Shown piece after piece: positions 55,306 through 64,000 of a stretch of 64,000 bases of DNA (the stretch's first letter is position 1; the number at the start of each line of letters is the position of its first letter). The notes below the pieces were generated by a model, which saw nothing but the letters and a program-made list of their open reading frames with translations, was not told where the DNA came from and ran no database searches. Location of the stretch: the NCBI RefSeq assembly GCF_020076305.1, contig NZ_JAIQXE010000003.1:787907-851906 (forward strand), read 5' to 3'. The position numbers were made by a program, and so were the translations under genes. This stretch comes from Flavihumibacter profundi (GTDB lineage: Bacteria > Bacteroidota > Bacteroidia > Chitinophagales > Chitinophagaceae).

Positions 55306-55545
55306 CAGAAGGGAAAAATAAAGGACCCTACACTATCTGCAGCTCTGGCATCCTGTTTTGAAACTGCACTCAGGATGATTGCAAACCGTTTGCAGATCGC
55401 TCTGTACAAAACTAAAGTTAGAGCTACGGCAAATGTTGATGTGCGCGGGACTTTGAAAGTTGATAAAAATGTGCCCGTTCACTGGGTATATTTCAGAATT
55501 GAACCACAGTTTAAAGACAAGACCGATGAAAGCACAAGCCGCTAA
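55306..55545 (+). pseudogene. OsmC-like fragment 1
   Basis: In frame from 55306: LSAALASCFETALRMIANRL (the OsmC Cys segment L-A-A/S-C) then TANVDVRGTLKVDKNVPVHW, followed by unrelated residues to a stop at 55543. The N-terminal third is missing and the end is abnormal, so this is a piece of an OsmC/Ohr-family peroxidase-like gene. It shares about 45 bp with fragment 2 on the other side of the amidohydrolase. Confidence 0.65.
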
Positions 55546-55679
55546 CAGTACATTTGCAATAGGCGAAGTTTCGTGCTCCGCATGAACAGTTAAGCCAAAA
55601 ATCCCGCCCATCGCAAATCTGCAAAACATTAGTGGCAATTTTGTAAAGACATTTCATTGACATCAAAAAACAATTCTAA

Positions 55680-57173
55680 ATGACAAGAGTATTAAAATCA
55701 TTATTTCTCTTTTTTACATTGACAATATGGTTTTGTCATTTTGCAATTGGTCAATCAACTATTGAATATGATATTGTATTAACGGGTGGAAGAGTTATTG
55801 ACCCGGAAACTAAACTTGATGCAATAAAAAATGTGGGCATCATCAATAATCGTATTGCCCAAATTTCATCAGAACGGTTAAAAGGTAAACAAACGATTAA
55901 TGTACCAGGTTTAGTGGTAGCTCCTGGCTTTATTGATTTGCATGTACATGGCCGAACCAACACAGAACAAGAATATCAATTGCATGATGGACTTACTACT
56001 GCACTGGAACTGGAATGGGGAATTGAGAACCTTAAAGAGTGGTATGCAACAAGACAGTCAAAGGCATTGATAAACTACGGAGCAAGTGTATGCTGGCCTT
56101 ATGAACGGTTTAAAGCAATAGATAAATATAAAGATGCTGTAAGTAAATTGCTTGAAACAAGTATCAAAGGAGAATCATCAATAGAAAAGCGTAATAGTGC
56201 TATTCTTCCTGCTGCAACAGAGCAGCTTACAACGGAAGAAATGAATAAAACACTTGATAACATTAAATCATCGTTGAGCGAAGGCGGGATTGGTATCGGA
56301 GTTCCTATCGGGTACTTGCCTAAAACAAATCCAACTGAAATGTACAAGGTGTTTCAGTTGGCTGGCGAAATGAATGTCCTTGTTTTCACGCACGTAAGAA
56401 ATCCCGATATTATTTCAATTCAGGAAGTCATAGCTGATGCCGCCCTCACAAACGCTCCGCTGCATATTGTTCATATCAATAGTATGGCATTAGGTAATAT
56501 TCAATTAGGCCTTGATATGGTGAATGCCGCACAAAAAAGAGGATTTGATATTACAACCGAACTTTATTCTTACACCGCCGGATCAACGAGTTTGGAAAGT
56601 GCAATGTTCTCTGACGGATGGCAGGATAGGTTAGGCATTAGTTATGGTGACCTGCAATGGGTTGCAACTGGCGAACGCCTTACTAAGGAAACATTTGAAA
56701 CCTATCGCAAAACCGGGGGAACAGTAATCTTGCATGTGATGAAACCTGAATGGATTAGGACTGGCATTGCAGCACCTGGTGTTATTATTGCATCAGACGG
56801 AATGCCATATGCAAAATTGGCACATCCAAGAACCGGTGGAACTTTCTCAAGAGTGTTAGGTAAATATGTAAGAGAAGAGAAAGTAATTGACCTTATGACC
56901 GCTATTGAAAAAATGACTTTGTTGCCAGCTAAAAGACTGGAAAATATTGCACCAATGATGAGGTTCAAAGGAAGGATACAAATTGGTGCTGATGCTGATA
57001 TTACTATTTTCAACCCCAATACAATAATTGATAAAGGAACTTTTGAAAATGGCCCTGCCTTTTCAGAAGGCATTGAATATGTAATTGTGAATGGTGTGGT
57101 TGTTTTAAGAAATGGGAAAACAGTTGACAATGTTTTTGCCGGACAACCAATTTACGGTAAGTACAAGCAATAG
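55680..57173 (+). CDS. exported amidohydrolase, D-aminoacylase-like
   Basis: A 497-residue amidohydrolase with an N-terminal signal peptide (LFLFFTLTIWFCHFAIGQS, cleaved near residue 25), so it acts outside the cytoplasm. The metal-binding H-x-H is in APGFIDLHVHGRTNTEQEY near residues 82-100. Further motifs are VFTHVRNPDII near 235, HIVHINSMALG near 265 and IIASDGMPYAKLAHPRTGGT near 374, ending in the ADADITIFNPNTI barrel-end strand. This pattern is closest to N-acyl-D-amino-acid deacylases, but the substrate is not known. It lies between two OsmC fragments. Confidence 0.85.
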   Translation: MTRVLKSLFLFFTLTIWFCHFAIGQSTIEYDIVLTGGRVIDPETKLDAIKNVGIINNRIAQISSERLKGKQTINVPGLVVAPGFIDLHVHGRTNTEQEYQLHDGLTTALELEWGIENLKEWYATRQSKALINYGASVCWPYERFKAIDKYKDAVSKLLETSIKGESSIEKRNSAILPAATEQLTTEEMNKTLDNIKSSLSEGGIGIGVPIGYLPKTNPTEMYKVFQLAGEMNVLVFTHVRNPDIISIQEVIADAALTNAPLHIVHINSMALGNIQLGLDMVNAAQKRGFDITTELYSYTAGSTSLESAMFSDGWQDRLGISYGDLQWVATGERLTKETFETYRKTGGTVILHVMKPEWIRTGIAAPGVIIASDGMPYAKLAHPRTGGTFSRVLGKYVREEKVIDLMTAIEKMTLLPAKRLENIAPMMRFKGRIQIGADADITIFNPNTIIDKGTFENGPAFSEGIEYVIVNGVVVLRNGKTVDNVFAGQPIYGKYKQ

Positions 57174-57361
57174 TACAAAGTATAATTCAAGAGACTCAAA
57201 ACCTTTTGACAAATCGTAAATCTGTAGGACAGAAAAATTCCCCACCTGCGCCAATGCCCTGCCGGTTAGCGGAAATTCAATCTGGAAATATTCATCCTTC
57301 TGGCAATTAAAAAATTAAGGATTATGATTTTTACTTCAATTGTAAAGGAAAGACAACAACC

Positions 57362-57589
57362 ATTGTTGATGTGCGTGGGACTATGAAAGTTGATAAAAAT
57401 GTGCCCGTATGTTTTCAGGCAATGGGATTAGAAGTTGAGATTACCATAAATAATAGTGTTAAAGAAGAAATAGCAAATAAACTAATTAGTGCTACAGAGC
57501 AAAGTTGTATAGTATTACAAACGCTGATTAAAGGAATCCCGGTTCTGGTGGATGCGAAAATATTATACTGTGATAATACGTCTATTTAA
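57362..57589 (+). pseudogene. OsmC-like fragment 2
   Basis: Starting near 57362 (VDVRGTMKVDKNVPV) and continuing CFQAMGLEVEITINNSVKEE, then LISATEQSCIVLQTLIKGIP, it is the C-terminal half of an OsmC-family protein, including the second Cys (SCIVLQTL). No N-terminal half lies directly before it. The first 45 bp repeat fragment 1. Confidence 0.7.
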
Positions 57590-57720
57590 ACTTCCGCCAA
57601 CAGGTGGTCCAGACAGGATTTGAATTTCAAATGCCGTTGAGCGGATTGTTGCTTATGTGAAGGATCGCCTTCGCGATACAACTGTTGGTGGCAGTTTCTT
57701 ATTTAAAGGTGATCATTTAG

Positions 57721-60150
57721 TCATTCCGTTTGCAATGACTTCACAGGGTTTGCAACGGCGGCGGTTATGGATTGGAAACTGATCGTTGCTAAAGCAATAA
57801 TTACTGCAAGTGATCCTGCAGCAAAAAATATCCACCAACTAATCTGGATACGAAAGGCAAAATTCTGCAGCCACTTGTTCATTACAAACCATGCCACAGG
57901 CCATGCAATTGCGAAAGCAATGATGACCAGTTTGATAAAATCTTTTGATATCAGCATTACAATAGTTGATACTGACGCGCCAAGAACTTTGCGTATGCCG
58001 ATTTCCTTTGTGCGTTGCAAGATGGTCAAAAGTGACAACCCAAACAAACCCAAACAGGCGATGAAAATAGCAAAGCCGGAAAAAATCGAGAACACTATTC
58101 CAAAAAGCCTATCGTTGCCGTATTGTTCATTAAATTTTTCATCCAGGAAATAGTAGTCGAATAAATTACCTGGGAAAAATGAGTCATATTTCTTCTTAAT
58201 TGCGGTAATTTTAGAGGAAAGATCCCGTGGGTCAACTTTTACAGAAAAACGGTGAAACATACTGTAGGTAGGTTTAAACATGGTTGGCTCAATGGGATAG
58301 TGGAGGGATCTTTGATGAAAATTCGCCACTACGCCGATAACATCGTATTTGTTTCCTTCGTCATTAATTTGCTTTCCCATCGCGTCATTTGCTGATTTAA
58401 AACCAAACAATTTCAGGGCTGCATTATTGATGATAATATTATGCGGCTTATCCCCGTAATCTGTTGCAATAAATTCTCTTCCTGCAACTAATCTCATTTG
58501 GTAGAGATCAACGAAACCAGGGCCAACGCCATTATGATGAACGGTGAAATGCGGTTCAGCAGGATCATCTGTTCTTTTTACGTCGGAATCTGTCCATAGT
58601 TCCTCCCCAGGCAAACTCTGAGAATATGATGCGCCTAAAACGCCCGGTATTTGCATTAATTCATTGGTAAAACTGTTTTCCTTTCTCAAAAATGTGGTAT
58701 CCCATTGTGTGAGTGCGGGTCCCTTTACAATGAGCATTTGCGAAATGTTCATTCCCAGGTTCTGCTCATTTATAAATTTTATTTGCCGGAACACCACAAA
58801 GGAACCAATGATCAGCGCAATAGTCACCGCAAATTGCCCAATGACAAGAACCTTGCGTAATAAAATTCCCCTGTTAGATCTTGTAAATTTTCCCTTTAAT
58901 ACCATGATCGGCTTAAAAGAAGAAAGCACAACAGAGGGATAGAAACCAGAGACGAAAATGCCAACCACAATGAATGCGATCAATGTAAAAATACTGCTGT
59001 AACCATTTAGTCCCTTTTCAAACAAATAAAATAATGAAAGCTGGTGTTGAACCAATCTGTTAAATCCGTCCTGGGCAAGATTTACAAGAAGCAAAGCAAT
59101 GAGTAATGCCACAATATTGATGATAAAAGATTCGGTGAGAAACTGCCCGATCAATTGTTGCCGGGTTGCTCCTGTAACTTTCCTGATGCCGACTTCTTTT
59201 GCCCGTTCCAATGCTTTTGCAGTGGCAAGGTTAATATAGTTTATCCATGCAATGACAATGATCAGCACGGCAATGATGAGTAAGCCCCAGACTGCAACTG
59301 CACTTCCCGTTTTACCAATCTCATCTTCGAAATCGGAATAAAGATGTGCTTTTGAAAGTGGCTGCAGGTAAAATTTTTCAACACTGCCGGAGATTTTGTT
59401 TCCCTGGAAATATTTCTGGCTGAAGGCTGAAAGCTTTGTTTCAAATACTTTATAATTTGTACCCGGCTTTAATTGTATGTAATGGTACATTCCTGGATAC
59501 GTCAATTCATTTTCAGCCGTTATCCAATCTAATGAGCTATAGGATAAGAGCATGTCGAATTGCAGATGCGAATTTTCAGGAACGTCCCGAAAAATTCCGG
59601 TTATTTTAATAGGACGGCGACCTTCGTCGCTGATCACTTTGCCGATTAAGGATTCAAGATGATTATTAGCACCAAATATCTTTTTAGCAAGGGTTTCAGA
59701 AATAACTGTTGTGCCGGGTTCTATTAACGCGGTTGCAGCGTTTCCGGCAAGCAGAGGATAGCTAAACATTGCGAGGAAGGAATTTTCAACCCAGAGTAAA
59801 TTTTGTCCCCCAATCCTTTTTGTGTTGTAAGAAATAATCCGCTGCCCTCCTCTCTGCATCGGGGTAAAATTGATCAGTTCGGGATAATCATGGGCCATCG
59901 CTTTACTGATTGCCGAATAGGTCATGGTAGTATGTTTAACCTGTTTGCCATTCTGATAACGGTCGTTCACCACCCGATAGATATCATCTGCATTTTTATT
60001 GAATTGATCGTAGCTCAATTCAAAGTGTACATATTCCAAAATCAAAAGACAGGCTGCCATGCCAATGGCGAGCCCTGCAATATTGATGAATGAAAACATT
60101 TTATTCTTCATCAAATTTCGCCAGGCGGTTTTGAAATAATATTTAAACAT
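57721..60150 (-). CDS. FtsX/MacB-like ABC transporter permease
   Basis: An 809-residue inner-membrane permease of the MacB/FtsX type common in Bacteroidota. It begins FKTAWRNLMKNKMFSFINIA with a first helix (GLAIGMAACLLI), then a large periplasmic MacB core domain (residues 50-280). A three-helix FtsX unit, a second periplasmic domain and a second FtsX unit near the C-terminus (LTILQRTKEIGIRKVLGASV) complete it. No ATPase gene is next to it. An operator-like tandem repeat lies upstream at 60247-60288. Confidence 0.9.
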   Translation of the reverse strand: MFKYYFKTAWRNLMKNKMFSFINIAGLAIGMAACLLILEYVHFELSYDQFNKNADDIYRVVNDRYQNGKQVKHTTMTYSAISKAMAHDYPELINFTPMQRGGQRIISYNTKRIGGQNLLWVENSFLAMFSYPLLAGNAATALIEPGTTVISETLAKKIFGANNHLESLIGKVISDEGRRPIKITGIFRDVPENSHLQFDMLLSYSSLDWITAENELTYPGMYHYIQLKPGTNYKVFETKLSAFSQKYFQGNKISGSVEKFYLQPLSKAHLYSDFEDEIGKTGSAVAVWGLLIIAVLIIVIAWINYINLATAKALERAKEVGIRKVTGATRQQLIGQFLTESFIINIVALLIALLLVNLAQDGFNRLVQHQLSLFYLFEKGLNGYSSIFTLIAFIVVGIFVSGFYPSVVLSSFKPIMVLKGKFTRSNRGILLRKVLVIGQFAVTIALIIGSFVVFRQIKFINEQNLGMNISQMLIVKGPALTQWDTTFLRKENSFTNELMQIPGVLGASYSQSLPGEELWTDSDVKRTDDPAEPHFTVHHNGVGPGFVDLYQMRLVAGREFIATDYGDKPHNIIINNAALKLFGFKSANDAMGKQINDEGNKYDVIGVVANFHQRSLHYPIEPTMFKPTYSMFHRFSVKVDPRDLSSKITAIKKKYDSFFPGNLFDYYFLDEKFNEQYGNDRLFGIVFSIFSGFAIFIACLGLFGLSLLTILQRTKEIGIRKVLGASVSTIVMLISKDFIKLVIIAFAIAWPVAWFVMNKWLQNFAFRIQISWWIFFAAGSLAVIIALATISFQSITAAVANPVKSLQTE

Positions 60151-60246
60151 ACTTAGGTAGGTTTAGGGTTAAATAAGAGCTATTAACAGGCCATCAATTT
60201 ACATTTCTGCTAATCAGTCATTTGGTTATATTAGCACCCAGGCAAG

Positions 60247-60288
60247 GTGTTCGTTTTCGGTACAGTAGTGTCCGGTTTTGGTACACTG
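60247..60288. promoter_or_regulatory. tandem 21-bp operator-like repeat
   Basis: Two adjoining units, GTGTTCGTTTTCGGTACAGT (plus A) and GTGTCCGGTTTTGGTACACT (plus G), agree at 16 of 21 positions. Each has partial dyad symmetry, TGTnC to GnACA. It lies 97-138 bp before the permease start and is a plausible binding site for its regulator. Confidence 0.55.
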
Positions 60289-60483
60289 TAAACTATCTGA
60301 CCAGGCATTTGTCATGTAGCCTGGATAAAATAAGTTAGTCCAAGCCGCGACAAGTTTCTCCCGTAAATAGTTTCCCGGGACAATTGGCTGCAGTATTTAT
60401 CATGTTCTTTATCCGGCCCGGACAATAACCGGAATATGAAATATTGGAACGGGGGATACCCCGACCGGTCGCGGCTGAACGGT

Positions 60484-60648
60484 TTATGCCTTTGCGCGGT
60501 GGTGGATCTGGTGTGCGATCATGACCCAGCGTACAAAGGCATTCTTCCAATTTTCCCCATACATTTTGGACTCATCAGCCGGTGTGGCGTCATTCCATTT
60601 CAGGCGGATGGCATTGACCAGTTTGTCATTGGCTTTTTTTATATGCCG
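60484..60648 (-). pseudogene. DinB-like protein fragment
   Basis: In one minus-strand frame: IKKANDKLVNAIRLKWNDAT, then KMYGENWKNAFVRWVMIAHQ and IHHRAKA before a stop, matching the C-terminal His region (HQ-I-H-H-R) of DinB/YfiT-like four-helix proteins. The frame is cut on both sides. It is a remnant, and the region lies in a non-coding stretch of about 800 bp. Confidence 0.55.
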
Positions 60649-60761
60649 AAATCAATTCTGGAAAACTGGTATAGGATAGGCATTAGTGCTATGCGGTTGG
60701 GACGGATCCGCTGTTCGAAAAACAAAACACCTTTTAACACCAAACGGGCTGGAAGATCGGG

Positions 60762-60889
60762 TAGGGCATTGCCTTGTTGGCCTATGGAAACTGCAGATAC
60801 GGGGATTTTCCCGGTATGTCGGATTTGGAAATTTTATTATTTTAATGGAGTTTTCGTTTAGGTGTGACCACTGTAGCGAATCTACGCGG
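60762..60889. repeat. dispersed repeat, copy B
   Basis: Aligned by eye with 42500-42628 over about 128 bp, with shared blocks in the same order. It lies just upstream of the TPR-like lipoprotein gene. Confidence 0.65.
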
Positions 60890-60988
60890 CTATTCGTTGC
60901 CGGATGATTGACAACATTAATTTTCAACGACAATCCTGAAAGGGAAAGCCCGCGGATAATGTATGTAGATAAATCAAATAGTTTTTAT

Positions 60989-62707
60989 ATGGCCAGAGTT
61001 TTATTAACCTCCTTCATGGTTATTCTTTTCCTTGCATGTAATAACAAAAAGGAAGCAAAAGAAAAAGACAGCCAGGTTATTGGCTGCTATACCACAAAAA
61101 CTACTGACAAGGATTGGTACTCCTCAGGCAAAAAAGCGCCGAAATTCAATGGATTGGAAGGTATTGCTTTCCAGGTTTCAACTTCTAACCAGGAAGCACA
61201 GGAATATTTTAACCAGGGAATGATGCTGGCTTATGGTTTCAATCATGCTGAAGCCGCAAGGTCATTTTATGAAGCTACCAGGCTGGATTCCACCTGTGCG
61301 ATGGCTTATTGGGGCTATGCGTATGTATTAGGGCCAAACTATAATGGGGGTATGGAAAAAGATAATTTCCAACGGGCCTATGATGCTACCATTAAGGCGC
61401 AATCACTTTCTAAGAATTGCACACCAAAAGAGAAAGCGCTCATCGAAGCATTGGGGTACCGATACGCTGCAAACCCTCCGGTAGACCGCAGTTCACTGGA
61501 TATAGCGTATGCATCAGCTATGAAAAAAGTGTATGGCCAGTATTCTTCAGATCCCGACATTGGGGCGCTTTACGCCGAAGCATTGATGGACTTACATCCA
61601 TGGGATTTATATGACAAGCAAACAAAAAAACCGCGGGCGTGGACACCGGAATTGGTTACGGTATTGGAACACCTTATGAAAGTTAATCCCAAACATCCTG
61701 GAGCACATCACTTTTATATTCATGCGCTGGAAACTTCTGCCACTCCTGAAAAAGCATTGGAGAGTGCAAAATTGCTATACACATTAGTTCCCGGGTCAGG
61801 GCACCTGGTTCACATGCCTTCTCACATTTACATTAACACCGGGGACTATCATCTTGGTTCACTTTCTAACCTTAGGGCCGTGGAAGCAGATAGCATTTAT
61901 ACTACTGCCTGTCATGCGCAGGGCATGTATCCATTAAGCTATTATCCGCATAATTATCATTTTTTAGCAGCCACGGCTACATTGGAAGGCAATTCATCAC
62001 TGGCATGGATGGCAGCTAAAAAATTACAAAAACATACTGCAAAGGATATTATGCACCTGCCCGAATGGGGTACATTGCAGCATTACTACACGATACCATA
62101 TTATGTGGCAGCAAAATTGTCTATGTGGGATACCCTGCTTTCGCTTTCGCCACCTCCAAAAGACCTGGTCTACCCGAATGCAATATGGCACTACGCTAAA
62201 GGGATGGCTTACCTGGGAAAAGATGATGTATCGAATGCCCGTGAAGAATTGAACAGCCTCACTGGTTTGGCTGCTGACTCCACGCTACAACAGCTGACAG
62301 TCTGGGGTATTAATACTACTGCCGATCTTGCGCAAATTGCTTCAAAAGTACTGGCAGCATGCATCGCAACAAAGCAAAATGACTATGAACAATCAATTTC
62401 GTTGTTTAACCAGGCTGTTGCTATAGAAGACAATCTTAATTATAATGAACCACCCGACTGGTTTTTTTCTGTAAGGCATCATTTGGGAGCCGTTTTGCTT
62501 AAAGCGGGAAAATATAATGAGGCAGAAATAGTGTATCAAAAAGACCTGCAAACATGGAAGAAAAACGGATGGGCTTTAATTGGATTGTACAATTCGTTGG
62601 TGTTACAGAAAAAAGATACAGATGCGCAAACCTGCAAAGCCACTTTTGATGAAGCATGGAAATATGCAGATATAAAAATTGCATCATCATCGGATATTAT
62701 TGATTAG
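60989..62707 (+). CDS. TPR-like lipoprotein
   Basis: A 572-residue protein beginning ARVLLTSFMVILFLACNNKK, a lipoprotein signal with a Leu-Ala-Cys lipobox, so it is envelope-anchored. The mature part carries helical repeats of TPR type, for example YFNQGMMLAYGFNHAEAARS near the N-terminus, ACAMAYWGYAYVLGP-like repeats after it, and KYNEAEIVYQKDLQTWKKNG near the end. The start at 60989 was preferred over 60959 and 60908 because it gives the signal directly. Function unknown; related proteins bind partners at the outer membrane. Confidence 0.8.
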   Translation: MARVLLTSFMVILFLACNNKKEAKEKDSQVIGCYTTKTTDKDWYSSGKKAPKFNGLEGIAFQVSTSNQEAQEYFNQGMMLAYGFNHAEAARSFYEATRLDSTCAMAYWGYAYVLGPNYNGGMEKDNFQRAYDATIKAQSLSKNCTPKEKALIEALGYRYAANPPVDRSSLDIAYASAMKKVYGQYSSDPDIGALYAEALMDLHPWDLYDKQTKKPRAWTPELVTVLEHLMKVNPKHPGAHHFYIHALETSATPEKALESAKLLYTLVPGSGHLVHMPSHIYINTGDYHLGSLSNLRAVEADSIYTTACHAQGMYPLSYYPHNYHFLAATATLEGNSSLAWMAAKKLQKHTAKDIMHLPEWGTLQHYYTIPYYVAAKLSMWDTLLSLSPPPKDLVYPNAIWHYAKGMAYLGKDDVSNAREELNSLTGLAADSTLQQLTVWGINTTADLAQIASKVLAACIATKQNDYEQSISLFNQAVAIEDNLNYNEPPDWFFSVRHHLGAVLLKAGKYNEAEIVYQKDLQTWKKNGWALIGLYNSLVLQKKDTDAQTCKATFDEAWKYADIKIASSSDIID

Positions 62708-62835
62708 CGATACGGTGAAAACCAAAAAACAAGAACCTTGATTTGGATACATCATTCAGGGATTTGACTACACCAGCCTGTATCAGTTGACTGACCTTTG
62801 TGTCATCAATGAAAATTAAATTTTAAAAAGTGCCA

Positions 62836-62937
62836 TCAACAAATTGGACAGCAGGCAATATTCCTTCACAGCAAGGGAAAATCATTCTTATTACAGGTGA
62901 AAACAGCGGACTTGGATTAGTATCCCGCTTAGTTTAA
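62836..62937 (+). pseudogene. short-chain dehydrogenase fragment
   Basis: 33 codons encoding STNWTAGNIPSQQGKIILIT then GENSGLGL, the N-terminal NAD(P)-binding start (T-G-x3-G-x-G) of an SDR enzyme, ending at a stop codon. The remaining domain is absent. Confidence 0.6.
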
Positions 62938-63151
62938 GTCCGATTTTTGATTCTGGAATAAACAAAATATTTAAAGCCCCAACAGAATTATATCAAAGAG
63001 AAAAACGGCTTTTGTAAAATCGGAACCTGAACGCAACGGGAACTTATACTGAAAGCCCCCAAAACGTCAATTTCGGGAGCGATTTGCCACTCATTTTTCC
63101 TTCCTTTTTTTATCCCCCTGTCCTTTTTACCTGCCAGCCCCTACCGGTTGA

Positions 63152-63403
63152 TCAACGGTTGATACCGTTGAATCAACTTTTTGTGCAGTTGGAGCAGAAA
63201 CTATAATCCAGGAACACATTTTCTTCAAAGCTGAAAAACATGTCACCCGCGTCCGTTTCGCCGATATCATGTTTGTCGAGTGCATCCACCCCACATGTTT
63301 GTACGCATTCACCGGTCCTGCCTGGTGGCTATTCAGCCTATCACTTTTTATATGGAGGGTATTGTTTACCTGTGCGATTTTGAACTTCCGGCTCATACCC
63401 TAA
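63152..63403 (+). pseudogene. LytTR-like DNA-binding fragment
   Basis: In this frame, IIQEHIFFKAEKHVTRVRFA followed by DIMFVECI matches the beginning of a LytTR DNA-binding domain as in Bacteroidota LytTR response regulators. After residue 55 or so the sequence diverges and ends at the stop at 63401. A receiver domain is absent, so this is probably a remnant. Confidence 0.5.
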
Positions 63404-63713
63404 GCGCCTGCCCGCTCGGCTTACCGGGAGGAGCGGCCCCGGTAACCAGCGCTTAATGATTCCGGTTATGCCAGATTGACGGCTAATGGCCTGGCTGTTT
63501 TCCTGGCAAATTGCGGGAGTTTGGTGAGTGTTTTTAAGGACCACTTAAGGACCACATGAAGACCATGTGAAGATTCCCAAAAATGCATTCCCGTAATCCG
63601 TAAATAACAGTACATCCAATTTTTGTGAAACTTAAAATCTGACAAAATGACTAAGGCCTGATAACCTGATCACCCGCAACATGAGTGGCTCGCCACATTC
63701 CTTAATTTGTATT

Positions 63714-63857
63714 GGCCTGAAGCCTGCAGGAAGCCTTCAATAAGCCCTCCATTTGCCTTCCATAAGCCTGTTTGAAGCCTGCCGGAAGCCCGGAGCGAGC
63801 CTATTTGGTGCAGCCGGGAAGCCTAATTAAAGCCAAAATAAGGCCTGATTAAGGCCG
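63714..63857. repeat. AAGCCT-rich irregular repeat tract
   Basis: AAGCCT/GGCCTG-like motifs recur about ten times in 144 bp at uneven spacing, on both strands in part (AGGCCT). No reading frame is evident and no array order is seen. Confidence 0.5.
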
Positions 63858-63925
63858 AAAAATTTACACCCACCGGGAGTGTAAAATAAACTGTGTCAAT
63901 TTTTCAAAGTTCTATTTTTCAATGC

Positions 63926-64000
63926 GCTGTGCAGATTGATAATTATTCCGACACAGCCGATCTATGTTCTAAAGATGCAATAATTATCAATCAGTACAGC
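63926..64000. repeat. 22-bp inverted repeat at right window edge
   Basis: Arms at 63926-63947 and 63979-64000 (starting GCTGT, with GATTGATAATTATT perfect in both) match at 20 of 22 bases and are 31 bp apart. The second arm ends at the window edge, so its context is not visible. Confidence 0.6.

Noticed and set aside
60652..60933. 93-residue minus-strand frame
   Set aside because: It is covered by the dispersed repeat, its equivalent in copy A is in another frame, and no domain is seen.
63714..63857. CRISPR array
   Set aside because: Repeated AAGCCT motifs are too short and irregularly spaced, and no cas gene is in the window.

Overview
The window looks like a chromosomal segment of a Bacteroidota bacterium, most likely a Chitinophagaceae-type member of the class Chitinophagia. 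The sequence basis is the gene complement (DUF2480, DUF2007, a GH3-type enzyme, the Bacteroidota form of AddAB, a large FtsX-like permease), start codons without clear Shine-Dalgarno sequences, and several -7 boxes matching TAnnTTTG. The family-level placement is inference.

Positions 1-42160 are ordinary chromosome. Genes include corA, an inositol-phosphatase/thiL/S41-peptidase run, nagA next to a nitrilase-family amidase, recX, dnaN, kdsB, an aquaporin and a SurA/PpiD-type chaperone. A 670-bp AT-rich gap at 18441-19109 carries two perfect and several near-perfect DnaA boxes. Together with mnmG, dnaN within 7 kb and two parS-like sites at 23465 and 23512, it is a good candidate for oriC and its partition region. 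After that come ybeY, feoA, nadD, dgt, addA-addB, chrA, an aminotransferase/AraC/RidA group, and manC-kdsD for nucleotide sugar and Kdo synthesis. recQ follows.

Positions 42190-54752 are a genomic island inserted in the 3' half of a tRNA-Phe gene. A perfect 45-bp direct repeat of the tRNA 3' end bounds it. The original tRNA terminator now lies at the far end, beside the remains of a tyrosine recombinase. The island is a defence cluster with three modules. The first is an AT-rich operon of a nuclease-like protein, a SIR2-domain protein and a HerA/FtsK-type ATPase. The second is a ubiquitin-like operon: DUF2188 protein, multiubiquitin-type Ubl, E1/ThiF with an N-terminal extra domain, and a DUF6527 metal-binding protein. 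The third is an AAA ATPase plus subtilisin-like protease pair of the IetAS type. Broken IS3 and IS21 elements lie between the first module and the other two.

Positions 54753-64000 are a decayed accessory zone: an intact amidohydrolase sitting between two pieces of an OsmC-like gene, an FtsX-type permease with a tandem operator-like repeat upstream, a lipoprotein with TPR-like repeats, and fragments of DinB, SDR and LytTR genes. A diverged repeat of about 130 bp is shared with the left end of the island.

Across the core chromosome a GC-rich palindrome (core arm ACCCGGCGGGTA) occurs three times. Once it lies exactly in frame inside the amidase gene, where it adds 11 codons. Overall the best candidates for something new are the composite defence island, in particular the Ubl operon with no di-glycine tail and the extra nuclease-like gene in front of SIR2-HerA, and the protein-coding palindromic element.
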